Shown in pieces: positions 34,643-48,045 of a stretch of DNA of 64,000 bases (its first letter is position 1; each line of letters starts with the position of its first letter). Origin of the DNA: Brachionus plicatilis. Its lineage: Eukaryota > Rotifera > Eurotatoria > Ploima > Brachionidae. Location: positions 1,955,969 through 2,019,968 of the forward strand of contig QEOQ01000226.1 in assembly GCA_010279815.1 (NCBI GenBank). Direction: 5' to 3'. A program made the position numbers and the translations under genes. The notes under the pieces were generated by a model. The model did not search any database. It saw only the letters and a program-made list of their open reading frames with translations, and was not told where the DNA came from.

Positions 34643-37195
34643 TTAAATAGGCTTTGGATTCGCAGCGCCTGGCAATGATCGCAAAAGCTCGATTGGTATT
34701 GGAAAAACAATTGTTGAGTTTTTTTCAGCGGCAATGTCACTCAAAGTCTGCAGATATCTAAGTTGAAGCGCTATTGGATTTTGATTTATAATATCTGCAG
34801 CTTCCTTAAGCGCTACCGAAGCGTTTTGCTCCCCCTGAGCCGCCACTAACTTTGCCCTTGCATCTCTAGTAGCTTCAGCTTCAGTTGCCATGGCTCTCTG
34901 CATTTCAACAGGAAGACGAACATCTTTTCTAAATTGAAAATTTACTCTCTTCTTTATTCTAAATTAAAAAAATATTACAATTCAATTCTTTCTATTTTAA
35001 CACCCCAATCATCGGTGGCCAAGTCAAGGGTACTCTGCAAAATAAATTGTTAAAACTAAAAAAAAAACTTGGTATTGCACACTTTACTTGCATATGTTGA
35101 GTTATTGATTCTTTGTCTACCAAGATTTCTTGTAAAGTCTTGGTACCAAGAATATTTCTGAGAGATGTGGCAGCTAAAAGCCGAGTGGAATACTGAGCAT
35201 TTGCCACTTTATTTACCGACCTTACCGGATCAAATATTCGGTAATAGACCACAGCATCGACAGTAATTGTGACCGAATCTTTGGTTAGAATTTCTTGTGG
35301 TGGAACGTCAAAAGTAATTGTTCTCAAATCAATGGTAGTTATTTCATCAACACATGGAAGAATAAAAAATAAGCCGGGTCCTTTGGCCCCACCATTCAAA
35401 TTACGGCCCAAACGAAATATTACCTTTAAAAAATGTTATCTTTGTAATTAATCAACTTAAGGTACAATTGGCTCAGTCTTTCATTGGGGGGTAAAAATAT
35501 TCATTTGTTGTTTACTGTGCTGGTTTTAAAAATTTCCAAACTCTCCTTGGTAAACTTGGTGGCACTTTAATTTCAGATCAAAAAAATCAGATCAAATAGT
35601 ATTTTGTTTATAACTTTTGAATGGTACTTGATTAAGTCTCTCTGCAAAATGCTAAATAATACAAAATACATGCTGAATATTGTGTGAGGCTCTGCAAAAA
35701 CTCTGCATTTTGCAGCAAAATGCACGCCATTAAAAAGTATTTAATTTGACTGCGCATTTTAAATGCAGAGTTTTTGCAGAGCCTCATTCAATATTCAGCA
35801 TGTATTTTGCATTATTCAGCATTTTGCAGAGAGACTTAATCAATTACCATTCAAAAGTTATAAACAAAATACTATTTGATCTGATTTTTTTGATCCTAAA
35901 CTTCAAGATGCCCAATATTTCGAAAAAAATGTTTGAGTTCTATTTTTGTTGATTCTAGAGTTGTTTATAAGCCTCAATTCTTAATTCAAGTTCACACTTG
36001 GACTTGAATTTTAATAACTTTGACTTAAATTTGGGACTTTTAAACAACTCTGGTTTTTTCATTGAAAAATATTATAATTTTTGACCAAATTTTTATGCTT
36101 TAAGGAAGGGAGAAAATATATAAAATGTGAATCTAAACATTAGCTTAAATGTTGAATTTTGTATCTTTAAAAAATTGAACTAAAGCATAAAGTTAAATTC
36201 AAAAAAGAAAAAAAACTTAAAAAACAAAAAAGAGTCATAAATTGAGTTCATTTGACTAAACGCTTTAAATCAAAAATTCAAGAAAATCAGGTCTATGGTA
36301 TGAACGAAATTGATTTTTATTATTAGTATATTTTTTAAAATCAAAATCACATTTTTTTCTGTTTCAATTTTATTTTTTTTCTTACTTGCCTTGATTTTTA
36401 TTTTCAAATTTGTATAAAAAAAGTCTATTTATTTATTTGAATAAAGTATAAAAAAAGATTTTTTAACATTTATGAAAAAAAATTATGTGTTTGTTAATAA
36501 TTTAAAAATATTAAGTTATGTCTATGGTTGATTCACTTTTTACATGTTTCTTAAATCCTTGCCTTTTTAAGGAGCCAAAGTTAATGAAAGTAAATGCCTG
36601 CAAACTTAATTTTGAATTTAAAAAATGTTATGAACAACAATTAAACAAAAAATTAAAAAATTTTCAGACTGTTTGACTAATATCGAAGAGAGCTCTTATT
36701 TATTCTCTTATACTTATTAAAACAAATATTAATAAAAGTGTGTTTTTTAAAAATCCCATAATAAAATAACCACTCCAATTTTTTTTCTTATATTTATTTT
36801 TATATTTAAATTGTGATCTTGTAGAATTTAAAATTTTTACGTAAAATCGGGAGCACTAGATTTTTTTATGTCATTTCTAGCTTCAGACTATATTTAAAAA
36901 AAAAATTGAATATTTTGTACCTCAGAGAAAGCCGACATCAATTGCACCTTAATTTAGACAATATTTTACTGCTCTCTCATATTCCTGAACCACTTTTAGA
37001 CAAAAAAAAAACGACACTGGAAAACTAATAAATGCCAAAAAGTAAGATAAAACAACCAGAAAAGATGAGCAAATATCATTTTGGTGTTCTTCCAAATCTG
37101 TTCGATTATCAATCAAACCTTGATTGAAATTTTAGAATTTTTCAAATAAGAATCAAAAATGTACTTGTTCTTTGTTTGGTTATTTCATCGGCCAT
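34643..37195 (-). CDS. Stomatin-family protein G
   Basis: Five exons in transcript order: 37165-37195, 36970-37118, 35088-35423, 34979-35034, 34643-34928; about 285 aa, all GT-AG and in frame. The first exon encodes [10 protein letters not shown] and joins in phase 1 to the anchor exon ([20 protein letters not shown], then [11 protein letters not shown]). Exon 3 covers most of the PHB domain in one piece ([35 protein letters not shown]). The last exon has the Ala/Glu-rich helix and [13 protein letters not shown]. Intron 2 (1546 nt) hosts two MITEs, at 35562 and 35956, which explains its length. The intron position at ERA/VIF is shared with B only. Confidence 0.9.
35562..35913. mobile_element. 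Long-TIR MITE, copy 2 (in stomatin G intron 2)
   Basis: This aligns over its whole length with the element at 26889-27244. Both have TCAAAAAAATCAGATCAAAT, TTGAATGGTACTTGATTAAG, TACATGCTGAATATTGTGTG and TCTGCAAAAACTCTGCATTT. The asymmetric centre is reverse-complemented (AAGTATTTAATTTGACTGCG), so the copy inserted in the opposite orientation. The right end has GATCCTAAACTTCAAGATGCCC; the left terminus is mutated or lost. No target duplication is visible. Confidence 0.78.
35956..36052. mobile_element. hAT-like MITE relative (in stomatin G intron 2)
   Basis: Starts TAGAGTTGTTTATAAG and ends GGGACTTTTAAACAACTCTG, the same termini and length as the element at 3065-3161, with an interior of ACTTGAA/GACTTAA words. 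It lies about 40 bp beyond the long-TIR MITE in the same intron. No clean duplication is seen. Confidence 0.55.
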
Positions 37196-40100
37196 GATAA
37201 ATTTTGAACGAATTCGAGATTTTTTCTATATGAACTTAAAATAAATGCTGAGTTATTGAGAATATATTGGATTTATTTTTTAGAAGGCTAAGCAAATGCC
37301 TGATTGATTTCTGATTTTTCATATCAAATTATTTACTTCTTTCATTAAACATTTTTATGCTAGAAATTATGAAGTGCTACATTTAGTGGCACAGTTTCAG
37401 AATCCTCCAGTGATATCTTTTATTTTGCAAATCAATGCATCAATCGTTGATTGGGAATAATTTATTGATTTATCATGCTGAATAAAATTTAAATCAATAT
37501 AATACAATTTGCAGTTAAAAGTACTAGCTGTTTTCTGTCGGAGACTGTCAGAAATGCAGGCGAAAATGATGATGGAGAAGTAATTAAATTTGAGGTACCT
37601 TCAAGGCTAATTTAATTAATAAAAAACATGAAATCTTTACACTAATTAAATCCTGTAGATCATTTGAGATTTTTTAAAAGAGCTAATTGAACTTACTGAA
37701 ATTTAAAAAATGCCAAATAAATATAAACTTTGATTGTGTTTTTTTATTTTATTATTGTGTGTTTTGTTTTAACAAGCTCATCAAAATTCTAATAAATCCT
37801 CACATAGTTGTGATTCTCAGGTTACTAATAAAAGCTGATTTAGTTCAAATTTTATTAAAAGTTATTTTAATCGAATTAAATTATTAATTAGCCAGTAACT
37901 AAATAAAATTCCACTAAAAAATAATATTGACTATGTAAACCTGTTTTGTTTTACCTAATGCAAACTTTAATAATTTGCCATCTTTGGTTATCTTAGAGGC
38001 TTTATTTCCCAGTTTTGAATTATTAATTTTAACGAATGATAATTTGTGTCTCGAGAGCTATTCTTTCTTAAGTTTGATCCTTAGACATAGAAAATTCAAT
38101 ACTCAAAAGACTAATTTATTCAAAACTTGATGCTGCTGTAATTAATTTTTTTCAGTTATTTGACAGCCAAGTAAATCATTCTTTGAGGAATTTTTTTTAC
38201 ACATGACTCAAAAGATTATATATTTGGATCTATATGAAATTAGATTTTCCTAAATCAAAAAGTCTCAAATTTTGATTTAGCTATATATAAAATTTGATTT
38301 GTATCCAATTTTCTATATTTTTATTTTTATGATAAGATGATAATTTATAATAATGATAGATGGATTTTAGATTTTAATTAAATGTCTTTAAAAATTTTTT
38401 ATTGTAAAAAAATAAAAAAGCTTTCATTTTTTAAATATTTCTAAATTTGCAATTCGAACATTTTTTTTATTTCTTTTATATTTGACATAAAAAATTAAAA
38501 ATAAATTTCGGATATAGGTGTTTTGTTTAATTAGGTTTAATTCTTAGAATAAAATTTTTAATGTTGTTTTAACCAAAAAATTTAAAAATTGATTTTTAGA
38601 ATTTCTGCGTGTCTTACCAGATTAATTGAGTGTTATGACAACATATGAAGCCCAAAAAGTATTTACGGAGGTTGATCTGAAAGAAAGTGAATTTATAACA
38701 AAATAAAAACTGCAGAAAAGAAAATTAAGGAAAAGACCAAAGAAAACAAAAATTAAAAATTTTTTCATTCTAGACATTTTCAAAAAAAATATTTTTGAAA
38801 AATCAAATTTAAAAAATAAAAATTGTTCTCAATTCAAAAAAATTCAATGCGTATAATCTATCAAAAGTTAGGTCATGAATTTTCCAAAAACAGTTCAATA
38901 AATTGATTTTTTTAAGTGTTCGTATCTGTTTACTAGAAAGACATGCAATCACTCGTTCCTCTCAACAATAAATTTTCATTTTCAATTACCAATTTATTTA
39001 CTACACAATTTACTACAAATTTCATTTAGTGTCAAAAATATCTTTTTGGTACCTGTTTTATGAAAATAGATAAAAAGTACCTAAAAAAGAGAATAAATAA
39101 GCAAATAATATAAAATTAATTTTTTATTAAAACATTCTAGATAGAAAAGGAAAATTTTTAATCAAATTTCAAATATGCTCAAAATATTTTAATTTAATCA
39201 TTTGCAAAATTACATGCGGTTGTCCTTTTTTTCAGATATTAAAATTATGGTTTTTGAAGCTTAAAAACTTTTAAACTGGTGCAATAAATTACGCAATAAA
39301 AAAAATTCAATTTTAATTGAACATAAATTTTACATTGCTTTATTTTACAGCTCCTTTTAATTTTTAAACTATCCAAATTTTAAAATCAAAAAACAAATTC
39401 GAATGAAATAATTAAAATATGCTAAACTTTATTAAAAATTCAAGAAAATCTGCTCGATAATTCTCTTTAAATTTGTTGACGAAATTTCGATCAAATATTA
39501 TAAAAGTACATTTAAGATATTTCAATTTTTACAGAAAATAACTGGAAGAGCTATTAAATTATTTAATTTGATTAATAGAGAGATTTTGAATTTATCCTGT
39601 TGTTTTTTCTAATAATAAAATCAGTTCTTTTTATGACTTTTTTTACTTAATGCTTTATTGATAAATGGCTAAAAGTCTAAAAAAATCTTGCCATATTTGT
39701 TAAATTAAGCATCTATACAGTCAACTCACTTTAAATCGAAACTCTTTTATCCAGATAACGGATGTACGGATTTCAAAAAAATGTAATTAAGTGTTTTTAT
39801 AATGAATTTAAATCTCGCATTCCATCATCTACAATGAGTGATATAATCAAAAAATGTAACAAGTAAATCAAAAATAAGATAAATCAAACAAGTTTAGTAA
39901 AGTTTATTAAATTAGTTTATTGAATTAGTTTCTTTATTTTTAAGTTCAAACAGTATATGTCAGTAAAATTAATATTTTAATCTTATTTTATTTTATAAAT
40001 ATTAGAATTAAATTAAATTATTTTTTAAATAAAATTCTTTTATTTGAAAATTTAAACTTCTTTTTCTATAACGACTTAATGCTAATCCACCAAATTTTTT

Positions 40101-41773
40101 TTATTTGCATGAAAAAATTTTTAGAGATAATTAATTAGTAAATTAGTCATAATTCGGAAATCAATTACATATTAAAATAGAATAAATTAAAAGGTTTTAT
40201 TTCCTCGAAAATTTAATCTAATTTTTTAAAAGATATATTATGTGTGGTATTTGTATTATTAAGCATGGCGCCTAAGTTAATATTTTCGGGTTCAGAATTA
40301 TTCATATTTATTTATTTAATTGTTTTACCCTCCTATAATTTAAATAAGTGTAAGTTAAAAAGTAATTTAAAGATAATAAATTAGATTTAAAACGAATTTA
40401 AAAAGTAAAATAAAAAAGATGCTTAATTATTCAAGTTGCTAATGAAAAAAAGAGACAATGAAATTTAACATTGACTCCAAAATTAATAAAAAAAGTGTTA
40501 AGAAAAAGCAAAAAGAAGGTAATTTATTCAAATTTTTTAATAAAAATGCAATCTTTATGAAGAAATAAAAAGTAATAAGAACAAAATTGAGCAAAAAAAA
40601 TTCAGTATTTTAAGCAGTTTTTTTGGTTTCCTGTCTCTATTATTTGGTTGTGAAGCAGAAAAAGTTTCGTTTTGTTAAGAACGGTGCATTCGATGATGTG
40701 CTTACTCATTTTCTCACCAAGTGCGAACACCTTTAAACCAATTTTTGTCATTTAAGGCAATGGTAGGGCTGTTTTAATATCCAATATGTCACTTTTCGCA
40801 AAATTAAAACCAGACTAATTAAATTATTGGTGTCAAAATAATAATTGAAATAATTAATTCAATTTTAATTTTTTAAATATTAAATTATTAAAGGTAAAAA
40901 TTTCAAAAGTGAATTTTTCAAACGAGGAAAAACTTCAAAGAAGAAAAAGAAAATGGGAGGATTCGATTTGGGAAAAACGAATAAATCCTTTTATATTCAT
41001 GACTAATTTGGATTTTTTATAATCAAGATTGATAAAAAGTTTTATGATCAAGAGATCGATGTTGTAATATACAGCATTCAAGCTTTCAATTTTAATAATA
41101 TAAATATATTAAAATTGACTTAGTAAACAATTTTAAAAATTTTACTCTAACTTATCAATTTTTTTTTTTTCAAATAACCTAATTGCTAATCATTTTTATA
41201 AAAATTCATAATTTCAATTATTAAAAATTTAATTTTTATCTTAACTTTTTTTTAATAAAAAAAATTAAATCCAAATTCATAGAGTAATTTTATTAACTAT
41301 TGTTACTTATAAATTAGGCTTCAATAAATCTACTAGGCTTTTAGTGTTAATATAAAATTTGTTTTTGATTTTTGGTTTCATTTTTATGCTGTATAAATTA
41401 ATTAAAAATTTCTGTAAATTTCAATTTATTTGTTTTCATTGTTTTTTCCTTTTAAATAAACTAAATCTATGTATTTTTTTTTAAATTTTGGTCTAAAATT
41501 TCTCATTAGTTTACTTAATTTTCTAAACTAAACTTTCTAGGTTCTTAAAGTTCAATCAAAAAACTTTCATTTAATTCAAAAAAATATTTAAAATTATTAC
41601 TGTGATTAAACTGAATATAAATGCTGCATTCTCTTAATGACAAAATTAAGATCTAGTCCTTTATAAATAACTTTTTTCTTTTTATTATTTAAAATCATTT
41701 TATTTTATAAATTTCAAAAATCTCTATTATCAAAATATAGTTTCATTAAAGTTATGATTAGAAAAAATTAAAT
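37196..41773. other. Intergenic, no gene seen
   Basis: 4.6 kb of A+T-rich DNA between G and H. Frames such as 37687-37887 are low-complexity and unsupported. A slightly GC-richer patch near 40680-40800 has no recognisable coding or repeat structure. Confidence 0.5.
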
Positions 41774-42966
41774 TCATTTTTTGATAAAACTTTGCATCAT
41801 TTCGATTGGAATTGGGAAAATGATTGTTGAATTCTTTTCTGCTGAAATGTTTGTCAAAGTCTGCAAGTATCTGAGCTGAAGGGCAATTGGACTTTGATTT
41901 ATGGTATCAGCAGCTAGTTTTAAGGCTACAGAAGCTTTCTGCTCTCCTTCAGCTGCAATTACCTTAGCTCTGGCTTCACGAGTTGACTCGGCTTCAGTTG
42001 CCATAGCACGTTGCATTTGCACTGGAAGTCTTACATCTTTCCTGAATAAAAAAAAATAGAAACTTATATTTAATATTAAATTCAAAAAATTACACTTCAA
42101 CTCGTTCTACTTTTACTCCCCTTTTTAAATATTAATTGATATATTTTATAAAAAATGAAATGAATTTAACAAAATATACCAAATATCTGTCGCAGCATCT
42201 AAATATTCCTTTAGAAAAATATTAAAAAAATTATCTAAACAAATTTCTTTGCAATTACTTGTATTAAATTCGAAATATTTTCTTTATCTTGTAATATTTC
42301 TTGAAGTGTTTTAGTGCCTAGAACATTTCTCAAGGTAGTGGCAGCCAAGAGTCTGGTTGAATACTGAGCATTTTCAATTTTAGTTACGGACAAAGTTGGA
42401 CTGAAAATTCTGAAATAAACAACAGCATCGACTGTTGTTGTCACCGAATCCTTGGTCAAAACTTCTTGCGGTGGTACATCAAAGGTAACAGTTCTAGATA
42501 TAAAATTAAAATGATTTAAAAGCGACAATTTCGAAAGTTTACAAACCTTAGATCAATTGTAGTAATTGTATCTATACATGGTAGAATAAAAAATAGGCCA
42601 GGACCTTTTGCACCTCCCAAACTTCTTCCTAATCTAAAAATAACAGCTCTTTCGTATTCTTTTACTATCTATTAATTTAAATAATTTAAGCTTTTGACTT
42701 AAATAATTTATCTTTATTTTTTACTTTAATACAGCAGCACAAACTAATTGGAAATGTTAAAACAACCAAAACATATGAAAAGCCAATTAGTAGATATCCA
42801 CAAATACCAAATCCTTCCGAGGGTTCGTCTGATTCTTAATTTTATTAATTTTGAATTAGATTTTTTAAAATATTTATTAATCAAAAATACCCTCATTGAA
42901 TTTCGAAGAATTTTTATTTGTCATTTCCAAATCAACGGTTCCTGGTTCATAGACTTGATTCTGCAT
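41774..42966 (-). CDS. Stomatin-family protein H
   Basis: Seven exons in transcript order: 42891-42966, 42725-42834, 42547-42668, 42259-42493, 42180-42208, 42094-42120, 41774-42041; 288 aa, all GT-AG and in frame. Exon 1 supplies [20 protein letters not shown] and joins in phase 1 to [10 protein letters not shown]. The anchor is [22 protein letters not shown] with three adjacent Cys, possible palmitoylation sites. The PHB domain has [15 protein letters not shown] and [18 protein letters not shown]. The C-terminus has [13 protein letters not shown]. The Trp codon is split over an intron, followed by a 27-nt exon, as in F. The last exon is almost the same DNA as in D, including a 73-bp identical run (41917-41989). 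Confidence 0.92.
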
Positions 42967-45900
42967 TAGGTTTGAATTTTCTACCTTATTATTTCTCTTT
43001 AAGTAAAAATTATTAAACTTTTAGAAATAAAATAAATTTAGCTCTGCTAAAAAAATTCTCTGAATTTTTATAGTAAAATATTTTTTGAGCTATATATTTT
43101 AATTTCGTAAAACGCTTTGTTTGAATCATTATAAGAGTATACCACTATACCTTTACAGTTTTAAAATTTATGCCAATTTAAAATTGTCAATTAAAGAAAA
43201 ATAAAAATATTTTTTTAACCATACCATTAGAAATGTGGCTCAATGTTTCTTTTGAATCAAAATTTCAATTATTAAATCTTAATTTGCAAGGCCCTTTTTA
43301 AATATTTAAATTCAAATCGTTACTTGACTACAACAAAATTAATTAACATTTGAATGATGTAAATAATGAATTGGTAGAAATAACCGTCAAACATTCACTC
43401 AAATTTGAGTGCACCTAATAATGTTAAAATATTAAAAATTACGTCAATTTTTAAAAATCTTAACTAAAAAATTTGATAAAATGCACATTAATTTTAAATT
43501 TTTTTATTTACGCAATAAAAATGCATCATAAAGCCTTAAAGTTCACATAGATTTTTTTTCTAAATTAACAGTTTTTTATCCAAACAAATTTTTTAATTTA
43601 AAAACATTATTTATATCAGAATAAAAACTGATAATATTTCAGTTAAATGTTGATTTTAATATTCATTATATAAACAAAAACAACCGTTATTTTTGACAGG
43701 AAAATTTTTTATTTTTAAAAAGGAAAATTTACATTTCTTCTAACTTGAATTTCGGAAATCGATAAATTTTTAAGCGACCTTATTAAATATTTTTAGATTA
43801 AATAATTCAACATTTTCATATTGTTTTTGAAATTTGATTTTTTTTAAAATTAATTCTCATACTCATACTACAGGCTATAAGGAAAAATTACTTTTTTAAA
43901 AGTATAAAAACATTTTAAAAAAACTTAATTAATCTTTTTCCAAACAAAATTGACCCAAGTATTTTCAATTAGATATTCGCTTAGCTACAGTCAGGTTTTA
44001 ACTAGGTTAATAATTCATTGTTATAAAATTAAAAATTTTGCTTAACCGAAAAATAAGAATACCTGAAAAATTTAAAAAATATAAAAATATTTTTGTTCAA
44101 ACTAAAAAATTAAATTTTAGTTTAAACAAACCTCATAATATTTATTTACAAAAACCGTAAAAAAAATAAATTTCTAAACAAAATTTCTTGTTATTCTTAT
44201 TTTTTAATACTATAAAATTTTGTCTCTATTCTAGAGGTTTTTAAATATTCCATGTTAATGCATGATTCTTGTATATAAATTCATTAATAATTTCTATTAT
44301 GAAATTAACTAGATGATTTCAATCACTTACGAAATTTTTAAAATCAGTGTTGTTTAGTTCTCTAAGCGAAGCATCGCGAAAAGATTTCGATCTTTCACTA
44401 ATCGATGGGGTAAACGGCTAAATTAAAAAAATTAAAGAAAAATAAGTGAGCTTAGAAGTTAATTACCAACAAAGATGGGTTGGAATAATACATAGGTTGA
44501 TTTTTTTTTTTTCAAATTTTAATTTTTAAGAACGTTTTTAAGAAAAAAGTCCAATTTTTAAAGAAATTTGTCATGGATCAATTATTATTTTAAATTTAGG
44601 GTAATCCTGTTTAGTTTTTGACTTTTGAATTATGCAAACATTTGCATTATTATCTCAAAATCACATATTTTGTATACTTCTTAACTTTAAAGAACCGAAA
44701 ACAAAATTCAAGTATCAGATGGAATTTTGATCTTTATTTTTAAATTTAAAAATAATGGTCAATCACGTTGTTTTTAGTAATATTTGAAGTTTTTAAAAAT
44801 TGAAACTAAAAAAAATATTTTGTTTTGATGAACATTAAAATAAGCAAAGTATTTAAAAAAAATTAAAATTACACTAAAAACTTGCTATTTCTGATTTGAT
44901 TCAACTCCAACTTAGGGACTTAAGATTTCTTAAGATCTCTGGTATGATAATCGAAATTTATCATTCAATATTTTAATCAAAAATGTTGTTTGATTTGTCC
45001 TGTTTGAGGGTTGATTTCTGAAGCTTGTAAAAATTATAATTTAAAGTTTACACTAATTCCAAACAATAATCTAAATACTTCTTCCCGAGAAAAAAAAATT
45101 TTCCGAATTATTATTCCTCTTATTTTTTCCTATTTTGAAAAACAAAATTTTTAAAATATGGTAAACCCTCTCTAAAATTTTATGAGTCTAATTTCTATTA
45201 ATAAATGTTTACAAAATTTCGGCTAAATAGCTATTACGGAAATATTTTCTAGTGTCTAAATAATCTAATTAAAAAGGTTTTTTTTAATTTTTTAAATATT
45301 TACTTAGGAAATGTTTGACTTTTATAATTTTTTGATTAGAGATTGAATAAAATCCATGAATCACAGATAATATAAAAAAAATGGTTAATGTTTTTTTTTT
45401 ATTTTGCAACATTTCTATTAAGGCAATTTTAAAACCTAAAGTTTATTCTTATTTGACAAAAGAAATAATCATTTAAACGCTGAAATTAATTTTGAGCTTA
45501 ATTCTTTAAAAAAATAGCAAGCAAAATAATATTTAAAAAACTTTGATCTTTTTGGTTTCGAAATCTAATACTTAATGCTTAAAATGAAAGCTAATCAGAG
45601 CAAAATAAACTACAAAACAATTTTTAATAGATAAAAATTGATTTATTAATTTAGTGAATGTGTAAGAAGAAAATATTTGAAAATTTATTTTAACAAATGT
45701 TGACCTTCTTTTAATTTTAGAAAAACTTTTTTGAACTCTAGCCTTACTAAATGAAAATAACTAATTAAAATATGTAAATTACAATATCCAAATTAACAAA
45801 AAATTTTCTCTTAAAAAGCGCTTTAAATTTGAACAAAAAAGTAAAATAAAATTTATGATTTTTAGAAATTTAAAAGGGAAAACAATTAAATTTTTTTAAA

Positions 45901-46436
45901 TTATTTATTAGTTTTTTTTTTCACTAATGAGTTATATATATATATATATGAAAATTTATTCTGGTATTAGTTTATAATAAATTTTTTATCACACTCAAAT
46001 AAATATTCACAAAAGAATAAATTTCCAGGTCAATTTAAGCAAAATTAAAAAAAATAAAATTTTTAAAGTTTTGACGCAATTCCAAATAATTAAAAAAAAA
46101 TAAAAACAATTAAGACTATTTGAAATTTAAATTAAAAATTTTAATTTATTTTCAAATTTCTTTATTTTCTTAAGATAACTGGGAAATCTGTAATCTAAAT
46201 AACAATTACTAGATAAAAATTAAAGTTTTGTTTTTAATTTGAGTGATTAATATTAAATAAAATTCTAAAATTCTTTTTATATATTACTAATTTTAAAAAT
46301 AGAAAGCTTCAAAGACAAATTGTTTGTACATGCTCCTAATAATAATAAAATGAGAAAACGTCATAAAATTTTATTAAAATCATATTCATTATTTTTCGAA
46401 AAATTGCTGTAATGATCATATAAAATTAGCAGACAA
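42967..46436. other. Intergenic, one microsatellite
   Basis: 3.5 kb of A+T-rich DNA between H and SYS1. A (TA)n tract of about nine units is at 45932-45949. No gene or mobile element could be supported. Confidence 0.5.
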
Positions 46437-46972
46437 ATGAGTAAATTCCGCAGTAAAATATGGGACCCTTGGTTAATTACCTCTCAAATTATTTCAATGC
46501 AGTTTCAATTTTATTCAACTCTTCTTTTTATGAATTTCATGAATGCCCGCTTTTTGAACATTTTTAAAGCGAATCCGACCAATTTTTACTCACTAGAGAA
46601 TATATTCGATTATCGTTTAGTAAATTTTAAGAATTCAAATAACACTTTTTTATGCTTGAATTTTATAGCTTCATCATTAATAAGGTAATTTAATTTTTTA
46701 TTTTCTAAAAATAATGTCTAATTTTTTGAAGCGCACTTTTTCTTTGGAAATTGGTAAATAGGTCTAAGCAATGTCTAGATTTTACTGTCACCATATTTTC
46801 GTATCATATTATCAGTAGTTGGATTTATGTGGGCTCGTTTCCATCAACATTCGTATTTTGGTTTATAATTGTTATAAGTGCCACAGCAATGACTCTATTG
46901 AGTGAATATCTTTGTATGCAATCAGCACTTAAAGATATACCCTTGTCTTTGGTTCCAAGAGCAAATCTTTGA
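46437..46972 (+). CDS. SYS1: SYS1-like Golgi membrane protein
   Basis: Two exons, 46437-46684 and 46762-46972, joined at an Arg codon (AG/G) by a 77-nt GT-AG intron, give 152 aa. The N-terminus MSKFRSKIWDPWLITSQII matches the SYS1 signature of a short basic head and WDPxLIxSQI. Four hydrophobic segments follow. The second half has RSKQCLDFTVTI, FPSTFVFWF and GEYLCM-like SEYLCMQSALKDIPL, close to the vertebrate protein as I remember it. SYS1 is a four-pass Golgi protein that recruits ARFRP1 and thereby ARL1 and golgins. The length is normal (about 155). It sits inside the stomatin array between H and I and looks unrelated in function. Confidence 0.92.
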
Positions 46973-48045
46973 ATGCAAAAGAATTATTAATTAATCATTA
47001 CAATAATTTTGTTTGAATTTTTGTATTTTTGCTTTTTAAAATTTCTCATTGAAAATAAAAAATTTAAATATTATTTTATTAATTATCAGATGATTGATAT
47101 GATTAAATTTTAGATTGAAGATTTTGGATTGGCAATTAAATTAAGTCTTGAATTTTTTTTATTATCTCAATATCTTAATTAGCTTATTACAAAATATTGT
47201 ATCTTTCTAGATAAGTATTTATAAAAAGAAGTATAAATATTTAAGGAATGTGCTTTTGATTTTTAAAAAACCTATTTGACTGAGAATTTTTTTTCCGAAG
47301 AAGAGTAAATAATCAAACTATTTGCAATGAATAAATTGGGTATTTTTTTCCAGACGAATTTTGTTATTTGTGATTATCCGATTTGAATCTAGAAAAGAAT
47401 TTGATTTATTATTTTAATAAAAATTTTTATATAATTATTTTATATTTTTTTGTCAAATTAAGATAAAGTCTATCTCATTTTATTGCACAAAATTTCCTTA
47501 AAAAATACCGAATAAAGAAAAATAATGAGATAAATCTTTTCAATTTAATTAGAGATAAATTTTGACTCGTTTTATTACTATTGATTGGCAATTTGGCATT
47601 TAAGTCTACCATGTACTGAAAAAATTCCCCGAAATTTTATGTTTAGATTACTGCGATGGATAAAGCAAAAAAGAATTAAATTATTTTTTATCTGATAATT
47701 AGATATAAACTTTGATTTGAAATTTAATCTTTATTGAATTGTTTTATATTCGTTATTTTCCTTATTGTAAGCAATTAAACAAACTTATTAAAAAAAATTC
47801 AAATAAAAGATCCTGCGTATTTGAACCTCAGCGAACATAATAATCTGATAATGATTATTAAATATTTGTTTTTATTGTACATCTTAAATTGTAGTTAAAT
47901 CTTTACTTCAATTAACCACCGAACGGTACGGAATAAAAAACAATTTGTTAAAGGCTTGAATTTTAAGTTTTCATAGTATTTTTGGATTTATATTAAAATT
48001 TATTGCTACTGCAGATCGAAAAATTAAACTGAAGAAAACTAAAAG
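46973..48045. other. Intergenic, no gene seen
   Basis: A+T-rich spacer holding the 3' flank of SYS1 and the promoter side of stomatin I. Nothing specific recognised. Confidence 0.5.
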
